From: Chroococcidiopsis thermalis PCC 7203
GTDB taxonomy: Bacteria; Cyanobacteriota; Cyanobacteriia; Cyanobacteriales; Chroococcidiopsidaceae
Assembly (NCBI RefSeq): GCF_000317125.1
Contig: NC_019695.1
Span: forward strand, 3,708,336 to 3,772,335
Reading direction: 5' to 3'
DNA: 64,000 nucleotides
The notes below the pieces were generated by a model, which saw only the letters and a program-made list of their open reading frames with translations, did not search any database and was not told the origin of the DNA. The position numbers were made by a program, and so were the translations under genes. How positions within the stretch are numbered: the stretch's first letter is position 1; every line of letters starts with the position of its first letter. This document shows, one piece after another, positions 37,090 to 45,600 of the stretch.

Positions 37090-38667
37090 ATGCTTAGTAG
37101 TCTGTTGTTGGGTGCAAATAGTGTCATTGCGGTTTGCTACTTCGCAATATCCTTCCTGATCTTTCAGGGACTCCGACGCGGACAAAAGCATTTACTCAAG
37201 AACCCACTCGTTCTAGCAACTGTTATTATCTTTTTCACCTGTGCTGTGGGTCACTCCGTCCATGTTGTAGGTGGAATTGTTGACGAACAATATTCGCAAC
37301 TGACAATGCAGGTGCAAGTTGTTGTGGACTTGCTGACTGCTAGTATTGCTGTCATTTACTTTGCACTGCGCCGACAGTACTCTTTACTCGTTGATGGTCC
37401 GTTGCTGCTAGCTCAGACTCAAAGCCAATTGGCGAAAGCGATCGCCGAGCTAGCACAAACAAAAGGCAATTTAGAGAATGCGGTTGTAGAACGCACCACC
37501 GAATTATTACACGCCAATCAACAACTGGATGAATTGTTGGGACGCGAACAAAAGGCTCGTCAAGCAGTCACCGAACTACTAGAAAGCATTTCCGATGCGT
37601 TTTTTGCCTTGGACGGCGACTGGCGATTTACCTACATTAATTCCCAAGCCGAAAACTTGTTGCAGCGATCGCCAGAAGAATTACTCAATCGTCACGTTTG
37701 GTCTGAATTTCCCGCAATTGTAGGAACTGTTTTCGAGCGCGAATATCGCCGAGCTGCAACAGAACAAGTCACCGTTCAATTTGAAGAATTCTTGGCACCA
37801 CTTGACAAATGGTTAGGGGTTCGAGTTTATCCGGCGGCGAACGGATTATCAGTTTATTTGCAAGATATTACAGAGCGCAAACAAGAACAGTCACTTCTAC
37901 AAGAACTCAATCATAATCTAGAACAGCGGGTAACCGAGCGCACGTCACAATTAGCAGCTGCGAATAAAGAACTAGAAGCCTTTTCCTATTCTGTCTCCCA
38001 CGATCTTCGCGCCCCACTACGCAGTATCGACGGTTTCAGTCTAGCTTTACTAGAACGTTGTACTAACTTGGACGAAAAAGGGAAGCATTATCTGCAACGT
38101 ATTCGTGCTGCTAGTCAAAGAATGGGAGAACTGATTGAAGAATTGCTTCACCTATCGCGGGTGACGCGCAGCGAAATGCGGTTACAAAATCTCGATTTGA
38201 GCGCAGTGGTACGAAATATCGCTTCAGAATTACAACAGGCACAACCAGAACGAGTCGTAGAATTTGCGATCGCTCCCGATCTCACCGCACCAGCAGATCC
38301 ACAACTCATTCGAGTTTTATTTGAGAATTTACTCAATAACGCTTGGAAATTTACCTCGCGCACAAAATCTGCTCGAATTGAATTTGGCAAACTTCCATTA
38401 AAACAGCTCAAATTCTTTACAGAACGCTCTTTATCTCCTTTTAATTCCTCTAATGTTTATTTTATTAGTGATAATGGTGCTGGCTTCGACATGGCATATG
38501 CTGCTAAATTGTTCGTTGCCTTTCAACGCCTCCATTCAGAAGATGAATTTCCTGGGAATGGCATTGGATTGGCTACAGTCAAGCGGATCGTTCTACGTCA
38601 CGGAGGGCAAATTTGGGCAGAGAGTATCATAGGTCGAGGGACAACATTTTTCTTTACATTACGGTAA
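37090..38667 (+). CDS. Membrane sensor histidine kinase with PAS domain
   Basis: About 525 residues from the ATG at 37090; a TTG two codons earlier is less likely. Three N-terminal helices ([64 protein letters not shown]) form a small membrane sensor. A coiled coil and a PAS domain follow ([25 protein letters not shown], about 170-265). The HisKA motif is [24 protein letters not shown], and the ATPase motifs are [25 protein letters not shown] and [13 protein letters not shown]. It is phytochrome-like in its kinase region but has no GAF domain. A response-regulator remnant follows directly. Confidence 0.9.
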   Translation: MLSSLLLGANSVIAVCYFAISFLIFQGLRRGQKHLLKNPLVLATVIIFFTCAVGHSVHVVGGIVDEQYSQLTMQVQVVVDLLTASIAVIYFALRRQYSLLVDGPLLLAQTQSQLAKAIAELAQTKGNLENAVVERTTELLHANQQLDELLGREQKARQAVTELLESISDAFFALDGDWRFTYINSQAENLLQRSPEELLNRHVWSEFPAIVGTVFEREYRRAATEQVTVQFEEFLAPLDKWLGVRVYPAANGLSVYLQDITERKQEQSLLQELNHNLEQRVTERTSQLAAANKELEAFSYSVSHDLRAPLRSIDGFSLALLERCTNLDEKGKHYLQRIRAASQRMGELIEELLHLSRVTRSEMRLQNLDLSAVVRNIASELQQAQPERVVEFAIAPDLTAPADPQLIRVLFENLLNNAWKFTSRTKSARIEFGKLPLKQLKFFTERSLSPFNSSNVYFISDNGAGFDMAYAAKLFVAFQRLHSEDEFPGNGIGLATVKRIVLRHGGQIWAESIIGRGTTFFFTLR

Positions 38668-38712
38668 TGGTAATGGGTAATTGGTAATTGGTAATTGATA
38701 ATTGGTAGTTGA
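38668..38712. repeat. Heptamer tandem repeat at the response-regulator remnant
   Basis: TAATGGG, TAATTGG and TAGTTGG units sit between the kinase stop and the truncated response-regulator sequence, in place of the missing N-terminal half of that gene. Confidence 0.8.
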
Positions 38713-38715
38713 CGG

Positions 38716-38901
38716 TTAACCGTTGTCGTACTGACAACTTCCAACGAACAGGAAGATATGATTAACAGCTACGAATTAGGTTGCAATAGCTACGTGCGCA
38801 AACCTGTAAACTTTACGGATTTTTTGGTAGCTTCTCGGCAGCTTGGGTTATACTGGCTCCACTTAAATGAATTCCCGCTATGTAACTCATACCGTGAGTA
38901 A
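38716..38901 (+). pseudogene. C-terminal remnant of a response regulator (Rcp1-type)
   Basis: The frame from 38716 reads LTVVVLTTSNEQEDMINSYE, then LGCNSYVRKPVNFTDFLVAS and RQLGLYWLHLNE, and stops at 38901. This is the last third of a single-domain receiver of the Rcp1 kind (conserved Thr/Ser in VLTTS, Lys in YVRKPV). The first 90 or so residues, including the phospho-acceptor Asp, are missing, and heptamer repeats occupy the junction. The following hybrid kinase begins inside the remnant. An intact kinase-regulator-hybrid kinase operon is the likely ancestor. Confidence 0.8.
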
Positions 38902-40924
38902 ACCTCTACGTATCTTACTAGTTGAAGACTCAGAAGATGATGCTGAGTTATTGGTGTGTCATTTAGAACGCCATAACTACGATGTAGAGTGGCTGAGGGT
39001 ACAAACTCCAGAGGCAATGTCGAGCGCCCTAGATCGCCAACAGTGGGATATCATTCTAGCCGATTACTCGTTACCAAAATTTAATGCTACTGATGCTTTG
39101 CACGTATTGCAATCTAAAGCTTTAGACATTCCATTTATCATTGTCTCTGGCAACATTGGTGAAGAAACTGCTGTCGCAGCCATGAAAGCCGGAGCGCACG
39201 ACTACATTATGAAGGGGAATTTGGCGCGTCTAGTCCCCGCGATCGAACGAGAGATTGAAGAGGCTGCTTCTAGGCGAGAACGCCAACGCATTCAGTTAGA
39301 ACTTAAAGAAAGTGAAGCTCGCTGGCACTTAGCACTAGATGGTGCTAATGACGGACTTTGGGACTGGGATATTAAAAATCATACAGCTTTTCTTTCAGCC
39401 CGTTGGAAAGCAATGCTGGGTTATGCAGAAAATGAAATTGACAATCGCTTTGAAGAATGGGCGAACCGCGTGCATCCAGACGATGTGGCATCGGTGATGC
39501 GATCGCTACAAGAGCATCTTGCCCGACAAACTGAATTTTACCGCACAGAACATCGCCTTCGCTGTAAAGATGGTACTTACAAATGGATTTTGTCTCGCGG
39601 CAAAGTCTCGTGGGATGAAACTGGCGCTGCAATCCGCATGGTTGGTTCCCATACAGATATTACTTCCACGAAGCAGATGGAAGATACCCTAAGACAACAA
39701 GCCGAAAGTTTAACAGCAGCAAATCGGATCAAAGATGAGTTTTTAGCTGTTGTGTCTCACGAACTACGCGCACCGCTCAATGCCATTCTTGGTTGGTCGC
39801 AAATACTTCGCACGCGAAAATTTACGACGACTACTAAATGGGAAATATTAGAAGCGATCGAACGCAATGCGAAATGGCAACAACATTTAATTGAAGACTT
39901 ATTAGATGTCTCCCGCATTGTTCAAGGTACGCTCGAACTTCAGTTTACTCCAGTCTATCTACCGTCGATTATTGCTGCAACAATTAAGGCAGTACAACCG
40001 ATGGCTGATGCAAAAAGAATTCAACTTAAGTTTACAGTCGATCCTGATTGGGAAGACGCAGAAATAGAAAGACAAATTTTGCTTTTGGCTGACTCTAACC
40101 GATTGCAACAAGTCTTTTGGAATTTGCTAAGTAATGCAATTAAGTTTTCTGCCGAAGGTCAACAAGCAGACATTTGCCTATCATTAGTTGCTGACGATTC
40201 TAACAGCCAATCTCAAATTGACAGCTACGCTCAAATTCAAATTATCGATCGCGGTCAAGGCATTAGTGCTGAGTTTCTGTCGCATGTATTCGATCGCTTT
40301 CGGCAAGAAAATAGCTCTAGCGCATCGCATGGCGGGTTGGGATTGGGACTGGCAATCGTCCGTCACATCGTCGAAATGCACGGTGGGACAGTTGGTGTTG
40401 CTAGCGACGGAGTTGGACAGGGAGCAACTTTCACAGTTCAGCTACCACTACCAAAACAAAAATTGAGTCAAAATCGGCAGCCTTCTACTGCCGATCTCTG
40501 GTTGGAGACATCAGAACCATATCCCTTAGTGGGGAGAAAAGTTTTAGCGGTTGATGACGAACCCGATACTTTGGAATTATTGGCAGTAGCTCTCACGGAG
40601 TACGGTGCTGAGATTGTTGTTGCTGGCTCAGTACCGGAAGCGATCGCTGCCTTTACCCAGTTCAAACCAGATATTATGGTTTGCGATCTGGGGATGCCAG
40701 GAGAAGATGGTTATGCTTTGATTCACCAAATTAGAATGCTGGAGATAGGACTAGGTACTCATACCCCAGCGATCGCCTTGACTGGATTTGCCAGAGAATC
40801 AGACCGCGAGCGCGCGATCGCTGCTGGTTTTCAAATACATCTCTCTAAACCCATCAATCCCTATCAATTAATGTCGATAATTCTGAAACTGACTAAAGAT
40901 AGTTATTTAGCTGAAAAGATATAA
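38867..40924 (+). CDS. Hybrid histidine kinase, REC-PAS-HisKA-HATPase-REC
   Basis: 685 residues from the ATG at 38867; a GTG at 38894 is an equally plausible start and would overlap the upstream remnant by 8 bp. An N-terminal receiver (ILLVEDSEDDAELLV, WDIILADYSLPKFNA, HDYIMKGNLARLVPAIERE) precedes a PAS/PAC domain (LALDGANDGLWDWDIKNHTAFLS to TDITSTKQMED). The HisKA motif is [23 protein letters not shown]; ATPase motifs are FWNLLSNAIKFS, DRGQGIS and GLGLGLAIVRHIV. A C-terminal receiver (LAVDDEPDTLELLAVAL, PDIMVCDLGMPGEDG, LSKPINPYQLM) completes a phosphorelay. It has no membrane segment, so it is cytosolic. The first receiver may take phosphate from the upstream membrane kinase. Confidence 0.9.
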   Translation: MNSRYVTHTVSKPLRILLVEDSEDDAELLVCHLERHNYDVEWLRVQTPEAMSSALDRQQWDIILADYSLPKFNATDALHVLQSKALDIPFIIVSGNIGEETAVAAMKAGAHDYIMKGNLARLVPAIEREIEEAASRRERQRIQLELKESEARWHLALDGANDGLWDWDIKNHTAFLSARWKAMLGYAENEIDNRFEEWANRVHPDDVASVMRSLQEHLARQTEFYRTEHRLRCKDGTYKWILSRGKVSWDETGAAIRMVGSHTDITSTKQMEDTLRQQAESLTAANRIKDEFLAVVSHELRAPLNAILGWSQILRTRKFTTTTKWEILEAIERNAKWQQHLIEDLLDVSRIVQGTLELQFTPVYLPSIIAATIKAVQPMADAKRIQLKFTVDPDWEDAEIERQILLLADSNRLQQVFWNLLSNAIKFSAEGQQADICLSLVADDSNSQSQIDSYAQIQIIDRGQGISAEFLSHVFDRFRQENSSSASHGGLGLGLAIVRHIVEMHGGTVGVASDGVGQGATFTVQLPLPKQKLSQNRQPSTADLWLETSEPYPLVGRKVLAVDDEPDTLELLAVALTEYGAEIVVAGSVPEAIAAFTQFKPDIMVCDLGMPGEDGYALIHQIRMLEIGLGTHTPAIALTGFARESDRERAIAAGFQIHLSKPINPYQLMSIILKLTKDSYLAEKI

Positions 40925-41070
40925 GGGAGCAGGGAACAGTTATCAGTAACCAGTGACCAGTGACCAGTTATCCGCAACCAATGAGCTGACGGAGCCGACG
41001 GAGCTGAGGGAGAATTACTTCTGACTCCTGACTCCTAATTTTTGACTTTTAGCTTTTGACTTTTGACTTT

Positions 41071-41724
41071 TCAGTCTACCGGATGCTGTCCGTAAAAAGG
41101 TAATGCTGCTGACCAGTGGGGGCGTTTGCCTTGTTGCCATTCGAGTTCGGCTAATTCTAAAATTTGAGAGACAGAAGCTCCTAAATTCCCCTCAGCAGAA
41201 ACTAGTTGACAAGGGGCTGAAAAATCAGCCAAAGTTTGCTGCCATGCTTCGGGAGACATAACTGTATCTGCTAATAGGGGAGTTAAGGCTTGCGAATCTG
41301 AAGTCGATTGATAAATTGCCGTAAATAATTGTCCTCGCTGGGCTGGCATTTGTACGGCGACAGGTTTTTCGCCTCGATGTCCCCAGGCGACTGCGGCTAA
41401 AGTTGAGATGGCAAATAGGGGAATATCGAGTTGTTGCGCTAGCGTCCGCGCCGTTACCACGCCGATCCGCGTCCCTGTAAAGCCTCCTGGTCCCTTAGCT
41501 ACAGCAATAAATGCTAAGTCAGACCAAGTTTGAGGTTGCAAAAATTCAGCTAAATTTTGGTGCAAAAAACTTGACAGATCGCGCCCCAAATGCACGACGC
41601 GATCGCGTCTATTTTCCTGAAAATTACTAATTGCCAGTCCTAACTCTGGTGTTGTCGTGTGTAGGGCAAGGGCGTAGTTGGTAATTGGTAATTGGTAACT
41701 GGTAATTGGTAGTTGGTGGTTCAT
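41071..41724 (-). CDS. tsaB: tRNA threonylcarbamoyladenosine biosynthesis protein TsaB, repeat-extended N-terminus
   Basis: 217 residues. TsaB is the non-catalytic partner of TsaD in forming t6A37 on ANN-decoding tRNAs. YALALHTTTPELGLAISNF and VAKGPGGFTGTRIGVVTARTLAQQL are the core motifs. The first 16 residues (MNHQLPITSYQLPITN) are the translation of the heptamer repeat TAATTGG/TAGTTGG read in reverse. Homologues normally begin at about YALALHTT, so the repeat seems to have replaced the native start region and now supplies the ATG. Whether translation starts here is uncertain because no ribosome-binding site is evident. Confidence 0.87.
   Translation of the reverse strand: MNHQLPITSYQLPITNYALALHTTTPELGLAISNFQENRRDRVVHLGRDLSSFLHQNLAEFLQPQTWSDLAFIAVAKGPGGFTGTRIGVVTARTLAQQLDIPLFAISTLAAVAWGHRGEKPVAVQMPAQRGQLFTAIYQSTSDSQALTPLLADTVMSPEAWQQTLADFSAPCQLVSAEGNLGASVSQILELAELEWQQGKRPHWSAALPFYGQHPVD
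41674..41720. repeat. Heptamer tandem repeat encoding the TsaB N-terminus
   Basis: About six TAGTTGG/TAATTGG units overlap the first codons of tsaB on the opposite strand. They read as repeating QLPIT-type residues. Confidence 0.82.
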
Positions 41725-41762
41725 GATTAATTTTTTGTTTCCATCAACTGTTGACTCTCTGC

Positions 41763-41790
41763 TATTACCTATTACCTATTACCCATTACC
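41763..41790. repeat. Heptamer tandem repeat (ATTACCT/ATTACCC)
   Basis: Four units between tsaB and ycf34, overlapping neither coding sequence. Confidence 0.75.
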
Positions 41791-41794
41791 ATCT

Positions 41795-42043
41795 TCATGT
41801 CGGTACGAGTTCGCCGGGGCGCAGTTTTGACCATTTACCCATTTCGGCTTTGAAACTGAGGCAACCTACTACGTCCCATTCCATTTCAATGTAGTCTTCT
41901 TTAGGACGGATGTTGACGTTAATGCTTGGTTCGACTGGTTCAAAAGTTGGGTTTTCGGTCAAGTGGGGTTGCTGGTGTTGGTGTTCTACTGCATGATAGG
42001 TCATGCAGCGATCCACGTAATGGCAATTGACGCAGATGCACAT
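41795..42043 (-). CDS. ycf34: Ycf34 family protein
   Basis: 82 residues: MCICVNCHYVDRCMTYHAVEHQH at the N-terminus (CxC, CxxC-like and later Cys), then INVNIRPKEDYIEMEWDVVGCLSFKAEMGKWSKLRPGELVPT. This is the Ycf34 family shared by cyanobacteria and red-algal plastids. The Synechocystis member binds an iron-sulfur cluster and affects photosynthetic electron flow. The Cys residues needed for a cluster are present. AGAAGGTTCT precedes the ATG. Confidence 0.92.
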   Translation of the reverse strand: MCICVNCHYVDRCMTYHAVEHQHQQPHLTENPTFEPVEPSINVNIRPKEDYIEMEWDVVGCLSFKAEMGKWSKLRPGELVPT

Positions 42044-42125
42044 AGAACCTTCTCCATTGGCTTTTCTGTTAATTTAGCTTATACAAATTGGATGTGAGTC
42101 AACTGCTGGGTTGATTTTTGTTGCG

Positions 42126-43373
42126 ATGTCTCCCCCTTTATTATCTCAATTATTTACCAATCTGCCCTTTGAGTGGGAATGGTTGCCTCAACCATCGTAC
42201 CTAGTAGGTGGTGCAGTCCGCGATCGCCTACTCGGGAGAAACTCAGATTATTTGGATTTAGATTTTGTTTTACCAGAAAAAGCGGTTGAGACAGCTAGGG
42301 CGATCGCCAAACATTACAAAGCTGGTTTTGTCTTACTCGACGCGCAAAGGCAGATTGCTAGAGTTGTGTTTAAAAATGCTACCGTTGATTTTGCCTTACA
42401 AGAAGGTGCTACGCTCGAAACCGACTTGCAACGGCGAGATTTTACGATTAATGCGATCGCCTACAATCCTCACACTCAAGAACTCATCGATCCTTTACAG
42501 GGATATACTGACTTACAGCAACGCTTGTTACGGATGATATCGCCTGCAAATTTGCAAGACGATCCGCTACGGTTGCTCAGAGGTTATCGTCAAGCTGCTC
42601 AGTTAGATTTTGCTCTCGAACCAAATACGCGATCGATAATTCGTCAGCTTGCACCTTTAATTGGACGAGTAGCAGCCGAACGAGTACGAGTAGAATTAGG
42701 CTATCTCCTCAATAGCGATCGCGGTACGGCATGGTTGGAAGTTGCTGGGGAAGATGGGTTACTTACACCTTGGTTTCCCAGTATGACGCGATCGCATATA
42801 GAGCGATTACTCAAGGTTAACTCTGCCGCTGCTAGCTTATCATCATTTCCCCAGTTAGTTCGAGAACTCAGTCAACCAGTACGAAATACAATCAAAACTT
42901 CCTGGTTGGGAATTGTCAAACTGACTTGTCTCGTTTCTACAAATTCAGCTACAGCAGAAATAGAGTTAGATAAATTAGCTTACAGTCGCTCAGAAATTAA
43001 AGCTGTTACTACAGCCTTACAACTATTACCTCAACTCCAAGCAAAATCGCCCGAACAAATGACTTTAGCAGAGCAATACTTTTTCTTTCGTGCTGCTGGT
43101 GTTGTTTTTCCCGCGATTGTCATTTTAGCTGTAGTACAAGGAACGAGTATAGATTTACTCTCTTTGCTCATTCACCGCTATCTCAACCCCAAAGATCCAG
43201 TTGCCCATCCTACCCCAATTCTGACGGGTAATGACTTAATGAAAGCCCTCCAACTCTCACCTAGTCCGCTGATTGGGGAAATGCTGTTACAGATTCAACT
43301 AGCGCAAATCGAAGGTAAAATCTCGACTGTAGAAGAAGCGATCGCATTTGCAGCAAAAAGACTAGACAGTTGA
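42126..43373 (+). CDS. cca: CCA tRNA nucleotidyltransferase / poly(A) polymerase family
   Basis: 415 residues from the ATG at 42126; a TTG five codons earlier is less likely. The class II nucleotidyltransferase signature is complete: YLVGGAVRDRLLGRNSDYLDLDFVLPEKA (GGxVRD and DxD). It is followed by FKNATVDFALQEGATLETDLQRRDFTINAIAYNP and DPLRLLRGYRQAAQLDF. It adds all or part of the CCA end to tRNA. Members with split CC- and A-adding roles exist, so the exact specificity is uncertain. Its last 79 bp are overlapped on the other strand by the extended trmD frame. Confidence 0.88.
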   Translation: MSPPLLSQLFTNLPFEWEWLPQPSYLVGGAVRDRLLGRNSDYLDLDFVLPEKAVETARAIAKHYKAGFVLLDAQRQIARVVFKNATVDFALQEGATLETDLQRRDFTINAIAYNPHTQELIDPLQGYTDLQQRLLRMISPANLQDDPLRLLRGYRQAAQLDFALEPNTRSIIRQLAPLIGRVAAERVRVELGYLLNSDRGTAWLEVAGEDGLLTPWFPSMTRSHIERLLKVNSAAASLSSFPQLVRELSQPVRNTIKTSWLGIVKLTCLVSTNSATAEIELDKLAYSRSEIKAVTTALQLLPQLQAKSPEQMTLAEQYFFFRAAGVVFPAIVILAVVQGTSIDLLSLLIHRYLNPKDPVAHPTPILTGNDLMKALQLSPSPLIGEMLLQIQLAQIEGKISTVEEAIAFAAKRLDS

Positions 43374-44311
43374 CAGTTATCAGGTAGAGAGTGGTGATGG
43401 GTAGTTGGTAGTTGGTAGTTGGTAGTTGGTAGTTGGTAGTTGCGTGAAACACTTGTGACTTGTGACTTGTCTTGCTCCCTCAGCAACCTTGTCCCCCTTG
43501 TCCCCCTTGTCCCCCTTCGCCCCCTAATCCCCACTCCCTTCGGTCGTGGGGTCCCCGAGTTCCCCCTTGTCCCCCTTGTCCCCCTTGTCTCCCCTGTCCC
43601 CCTTGTCCCCCCTGCTCCCCTGCTCCCCTGCTCCCCTGCTCCCTCTAACAAATCGGGACGACGCTCGCGGGTGCGTTGAATTTGCTGTTCGTAGCGCCAC
43701 TGGGCGATCGCTTGATGGTTGCCCGAAAGTAAAACTTCTGGAACTTTCCAGCCGCGAAATTCTGCCGGACGAGTATATTGAGGATAATCTAACAACCCTG
43801 CCTCAAAACTTTCGGCTTTAAGAGACTCTGTTTTTCCTACCGTTCCTGGTTGTAGCCGGATAACTCCATTCATCAATGCTAGAGCGGGAATTTCTCCTCC
43901 AGTTAATACGAAATCACCTAAAGAAATCTCTCGCGTGACTAAATGCAGTACGCGATCGTCTACCCCTTCATAATGCCCGCAGATAATGACTATTTGCTCG
44001 CAGTTACCTGCTAATTCTTTGAGCAACGATTGATTCAAAGGTTGACCTTGAGGAGTCATTAATATCGTTTCTCGACGCGGTAAAATTGGGAGTGATTCAA
44101 CGGCAGCGAAAATCGGATCTGGTTTCATCAACATCCCTACACCACCACCGTAGGGTTCGTCATCGACCTTGCGGTGCTTGTCCGTGGTAAAGTCACGAGG
44201 ATTAACCAGATTTACCTCAGCAATTTTTTTTGCCAAAGCTTTACACATCAATCCTGAGCTAAGAGGAGAGGTGAAGAAGTCGGGGAAGAGAGTAACTATA
44301 TCAAAACGCAC
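43295..44311 (-). CDS. trmD: tRNA (guanine-N1)-methyltransferase TrmD with repeat-derived C-terminal extension
   Basis: 338 residues against a usual length near 230-250. The conserved part (1 to about 228) has FDIVTLFPDFFTSPLSSGL, DDEPYGGGVGMLMKPDP, IICGHYEGVDDRVL and the trefoil-knot SAM-binding stretch EISLGDFVLTGGEIPALALMNGVIRLQPG. It methylates G37 and prevents frameshifting. After RTRERRPDLLEGAGEQ the protein runs through Gly-Thr-Arg repeats (GTRGTRGTRG type) encoded by nonamers, then heptamer-encoded NYQLPTT units, and ends antisense to the cca 3' end. The native stop appears to be lost. The start is a GTG. Confidence 0.9.
   Translation of the reverse strand: MRFDIVTLFPDFFTSPLSSGLMCKALAKKIAEVNLVNPRDFTTDKHRKVDDEPYGGGVGMLMKPDPIFAAVESLPILPRRETILMTPQGQPLNQSLLKELAGNCEQIVIICGHYEGVDDRVLHLVTREISLGDFVLTGGEIPALALMNGVIRLQPGTVGKTESLKAESFEAGLLDYPQYTRPAEFRGWKVPEVLLSGNHQAIAQWRYEQQIQRTRERRPDLLEGAGEQGSRGAGGTRGTGETRGTRGTRGNSGTPRPKGVGIRGRRGTRGTRGTRLLREQDKSQVTSVSRNYQLPTTNYQLPTTHHHSLPDNCQLSSLFAANAIASSTVEILPSICAS
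43397..43441. repeat. Heptamer tandem repeat (TAGTTGG) within the trmD extension
   Basis: Six near-perfect TAGTTGG units between the cca stop and the nonamer array. On the minus strand they encode NYQLPTT-type residues of the TrmD tail. Confidence 0.85.
43488..43645. repeat. Nonamer array (TTGTCCCCC) within the trmD extension
   Basis: TTGTCCCCC units and CTGCTCCCC variants, interrupted near 43520-43560 by a non-repeat segment. It is the same unit as at 22852 and is read on the minus strand as Gly-Thr-Arg repeats. Confidence 0.88.
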
Positions 44312-44581
44312 AAAAACTCAACCAGAAAAATGACTATATTAAACAGTTATCAGTGATTAGTGGCTGGTGGCTAGCTGCTCACAAATGACGAATGACGAAT
44401 GACAAAAGTGTTGCTTATTGTTTAAATTATGTTTAAATATTGTCACGTCTGGCAAATTACTGAGCGGTCAGGGTAAAAAAAAATCAATTGGTACGGTCTC
44501 AACCTCGGATTGAATGCTTTGCAGCACTGAAGCGATCGCGGGAGCGGACTTTGAATGAGGTTGACGAGAAGGAAAGAAACA

Positions 44582-45445
44582 ATGGTGCAATTAGAGGCTC
44601 AATCGCTGGAAATGAGGACTCCCCAAGCTACAAAAACAGCCATTTTGGTGATCGGTGGAGCAGAGGATAAGGTTCACGGAAGGGAAATCCTGCACACGTT
44701 TTTTGCTCGTGCCGGATCGACAGATGCCCATATTGCTATTATTCCTTCTGCTTCTCGCGAACCGACAATTATTGGCGCACGCTATCTTAGCATTTTTGAA
44801 GAAATGGGAGCAAAAAAAGTTGAAGTCTTGGATATCCGAGAACGACAACAGTGCGATGAGCCAAACGTTCAGGCATGTCTGGCTGCTTGTACGGGAGTCT
44901 TTTTGACCGGGGGGGATCAACTACGTCTGTGTGCGGTGTTGGCAGATACCCCAGCGATGGATATTATTCGGATGCGGGTGCAGCGGGGACAGTTGACTTT
45001 AGCTGGTACGAGTGCGGGAGCTGCCGTGATGGGGCATCACATGATTGCTGGCGGTGGCAGCGGCGAGTCACCAAATCGAGCGCTGGTAGATATGGCGATC
45101 GGTCTGGGAATCATCCCTGATGCGATCGTGGATCAGCACTTTCACAATCGCAACCGGATGGGACGGTTGCTCAGTGCAGTTGCCTGTCATCCAGATCGTC
45201 TGGGGATCGGGATCGATGAAGATACTTGCGCTATGGTCGAGAAAGATGGCACTTTAAGGGTAATGGGCAAAGGTACAGTTACGATTGTCGATCCTGGGGA
45301 AATGTCTTACACTAACCATGCCGATATTGGTGCTGCCGAGCCTTTGAGTTTGCATAACTTACGAGTGCATATTTTGAGTTATGGCGATCGCTACCATTTA
45401 CAAAAGCGGATCGTTTTGGCTCCCGTGCAAAGACTACCTCAGTAG
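44582..45445 (+). CDS. cphB: Cyanophycinase
   Basis: 287 residues from the ATG at 44582, which has GAGAAGGAAAGAAACA before it; an upstream ATG at 44555 is possible. CphB is an S51-family serine exopeptidase releasing beta-Asp-Arg dipeptides from cyanophycin. The nucleophile elbow is GTSAGAAVMG (Ser in the TSAGA turn). Other motifs are ILVIGGAEDKVHGREIL, GVFLTGGDQLRL and IVDQHFHNRNRMGRLL. It sits 155 bp upstream of cphA in the same direction, pairing degradation and synthesis of the nitrogen reserve. Confidence 0.95.
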   Translation: MVQLEAQSLEMRTPQATKTAILVIGGAEDKVHGREILHTFFARAGSTDAHIAIIPSASREPTIIGARYLSIFEEMGAKKVEVLDIRERQQCDEPNVQACLAACTGVFLTGGDQLRLCAVLADTPAMDIIRMRVQRGQLTLAGTSAGAAVMGHHMIAGGGSGESPNRALVDMAIGLGIIPDAIVDQHFHNRNRMGRLLSAVACHPDRLGIGIDEDTCAMVEKDGTLRVMGKGTVTIVDPGEMSYTNHADIGAAEPLSLHNLRVHILSYGDRYHLQKRIVLAPVQRLPQ

Positions 45446-45470
45446 AATTCGGAATTCGGAATTCGGAATT
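45445..45470. repeat. GGAATTC heptamer repeat
   Basis: Three exact GGAATTC units directly after the cphB stop, in the gap before cphA. Confidence 0.75.
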
Positions 45471-45600
45471 ATATTCTTTCATTGGGAAGAATATGAGTTG
45501 CATTTTTGATTTTCAGTGAAAATGTGATTTTCGATACAGTTGTCGCTAAGTCTTGAGCGAGACACTAGTTAATTGGTTGCACCCCCCATTTCCCAATCCC

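Noticed and set aside
43440-43821. Plus-strand frames through the trmD tail repeats
   Set aside because: Pro/Leu/Ser repeats generated by the nonamer array on the strand opposite trmD.
44312-44581. NtcA site (GTA-N8-TAC) upstream of cphB
   Set aside because: I looked because cyanophycin genes are nitrogen-related, but found no convincing match with a spaced -10 element.
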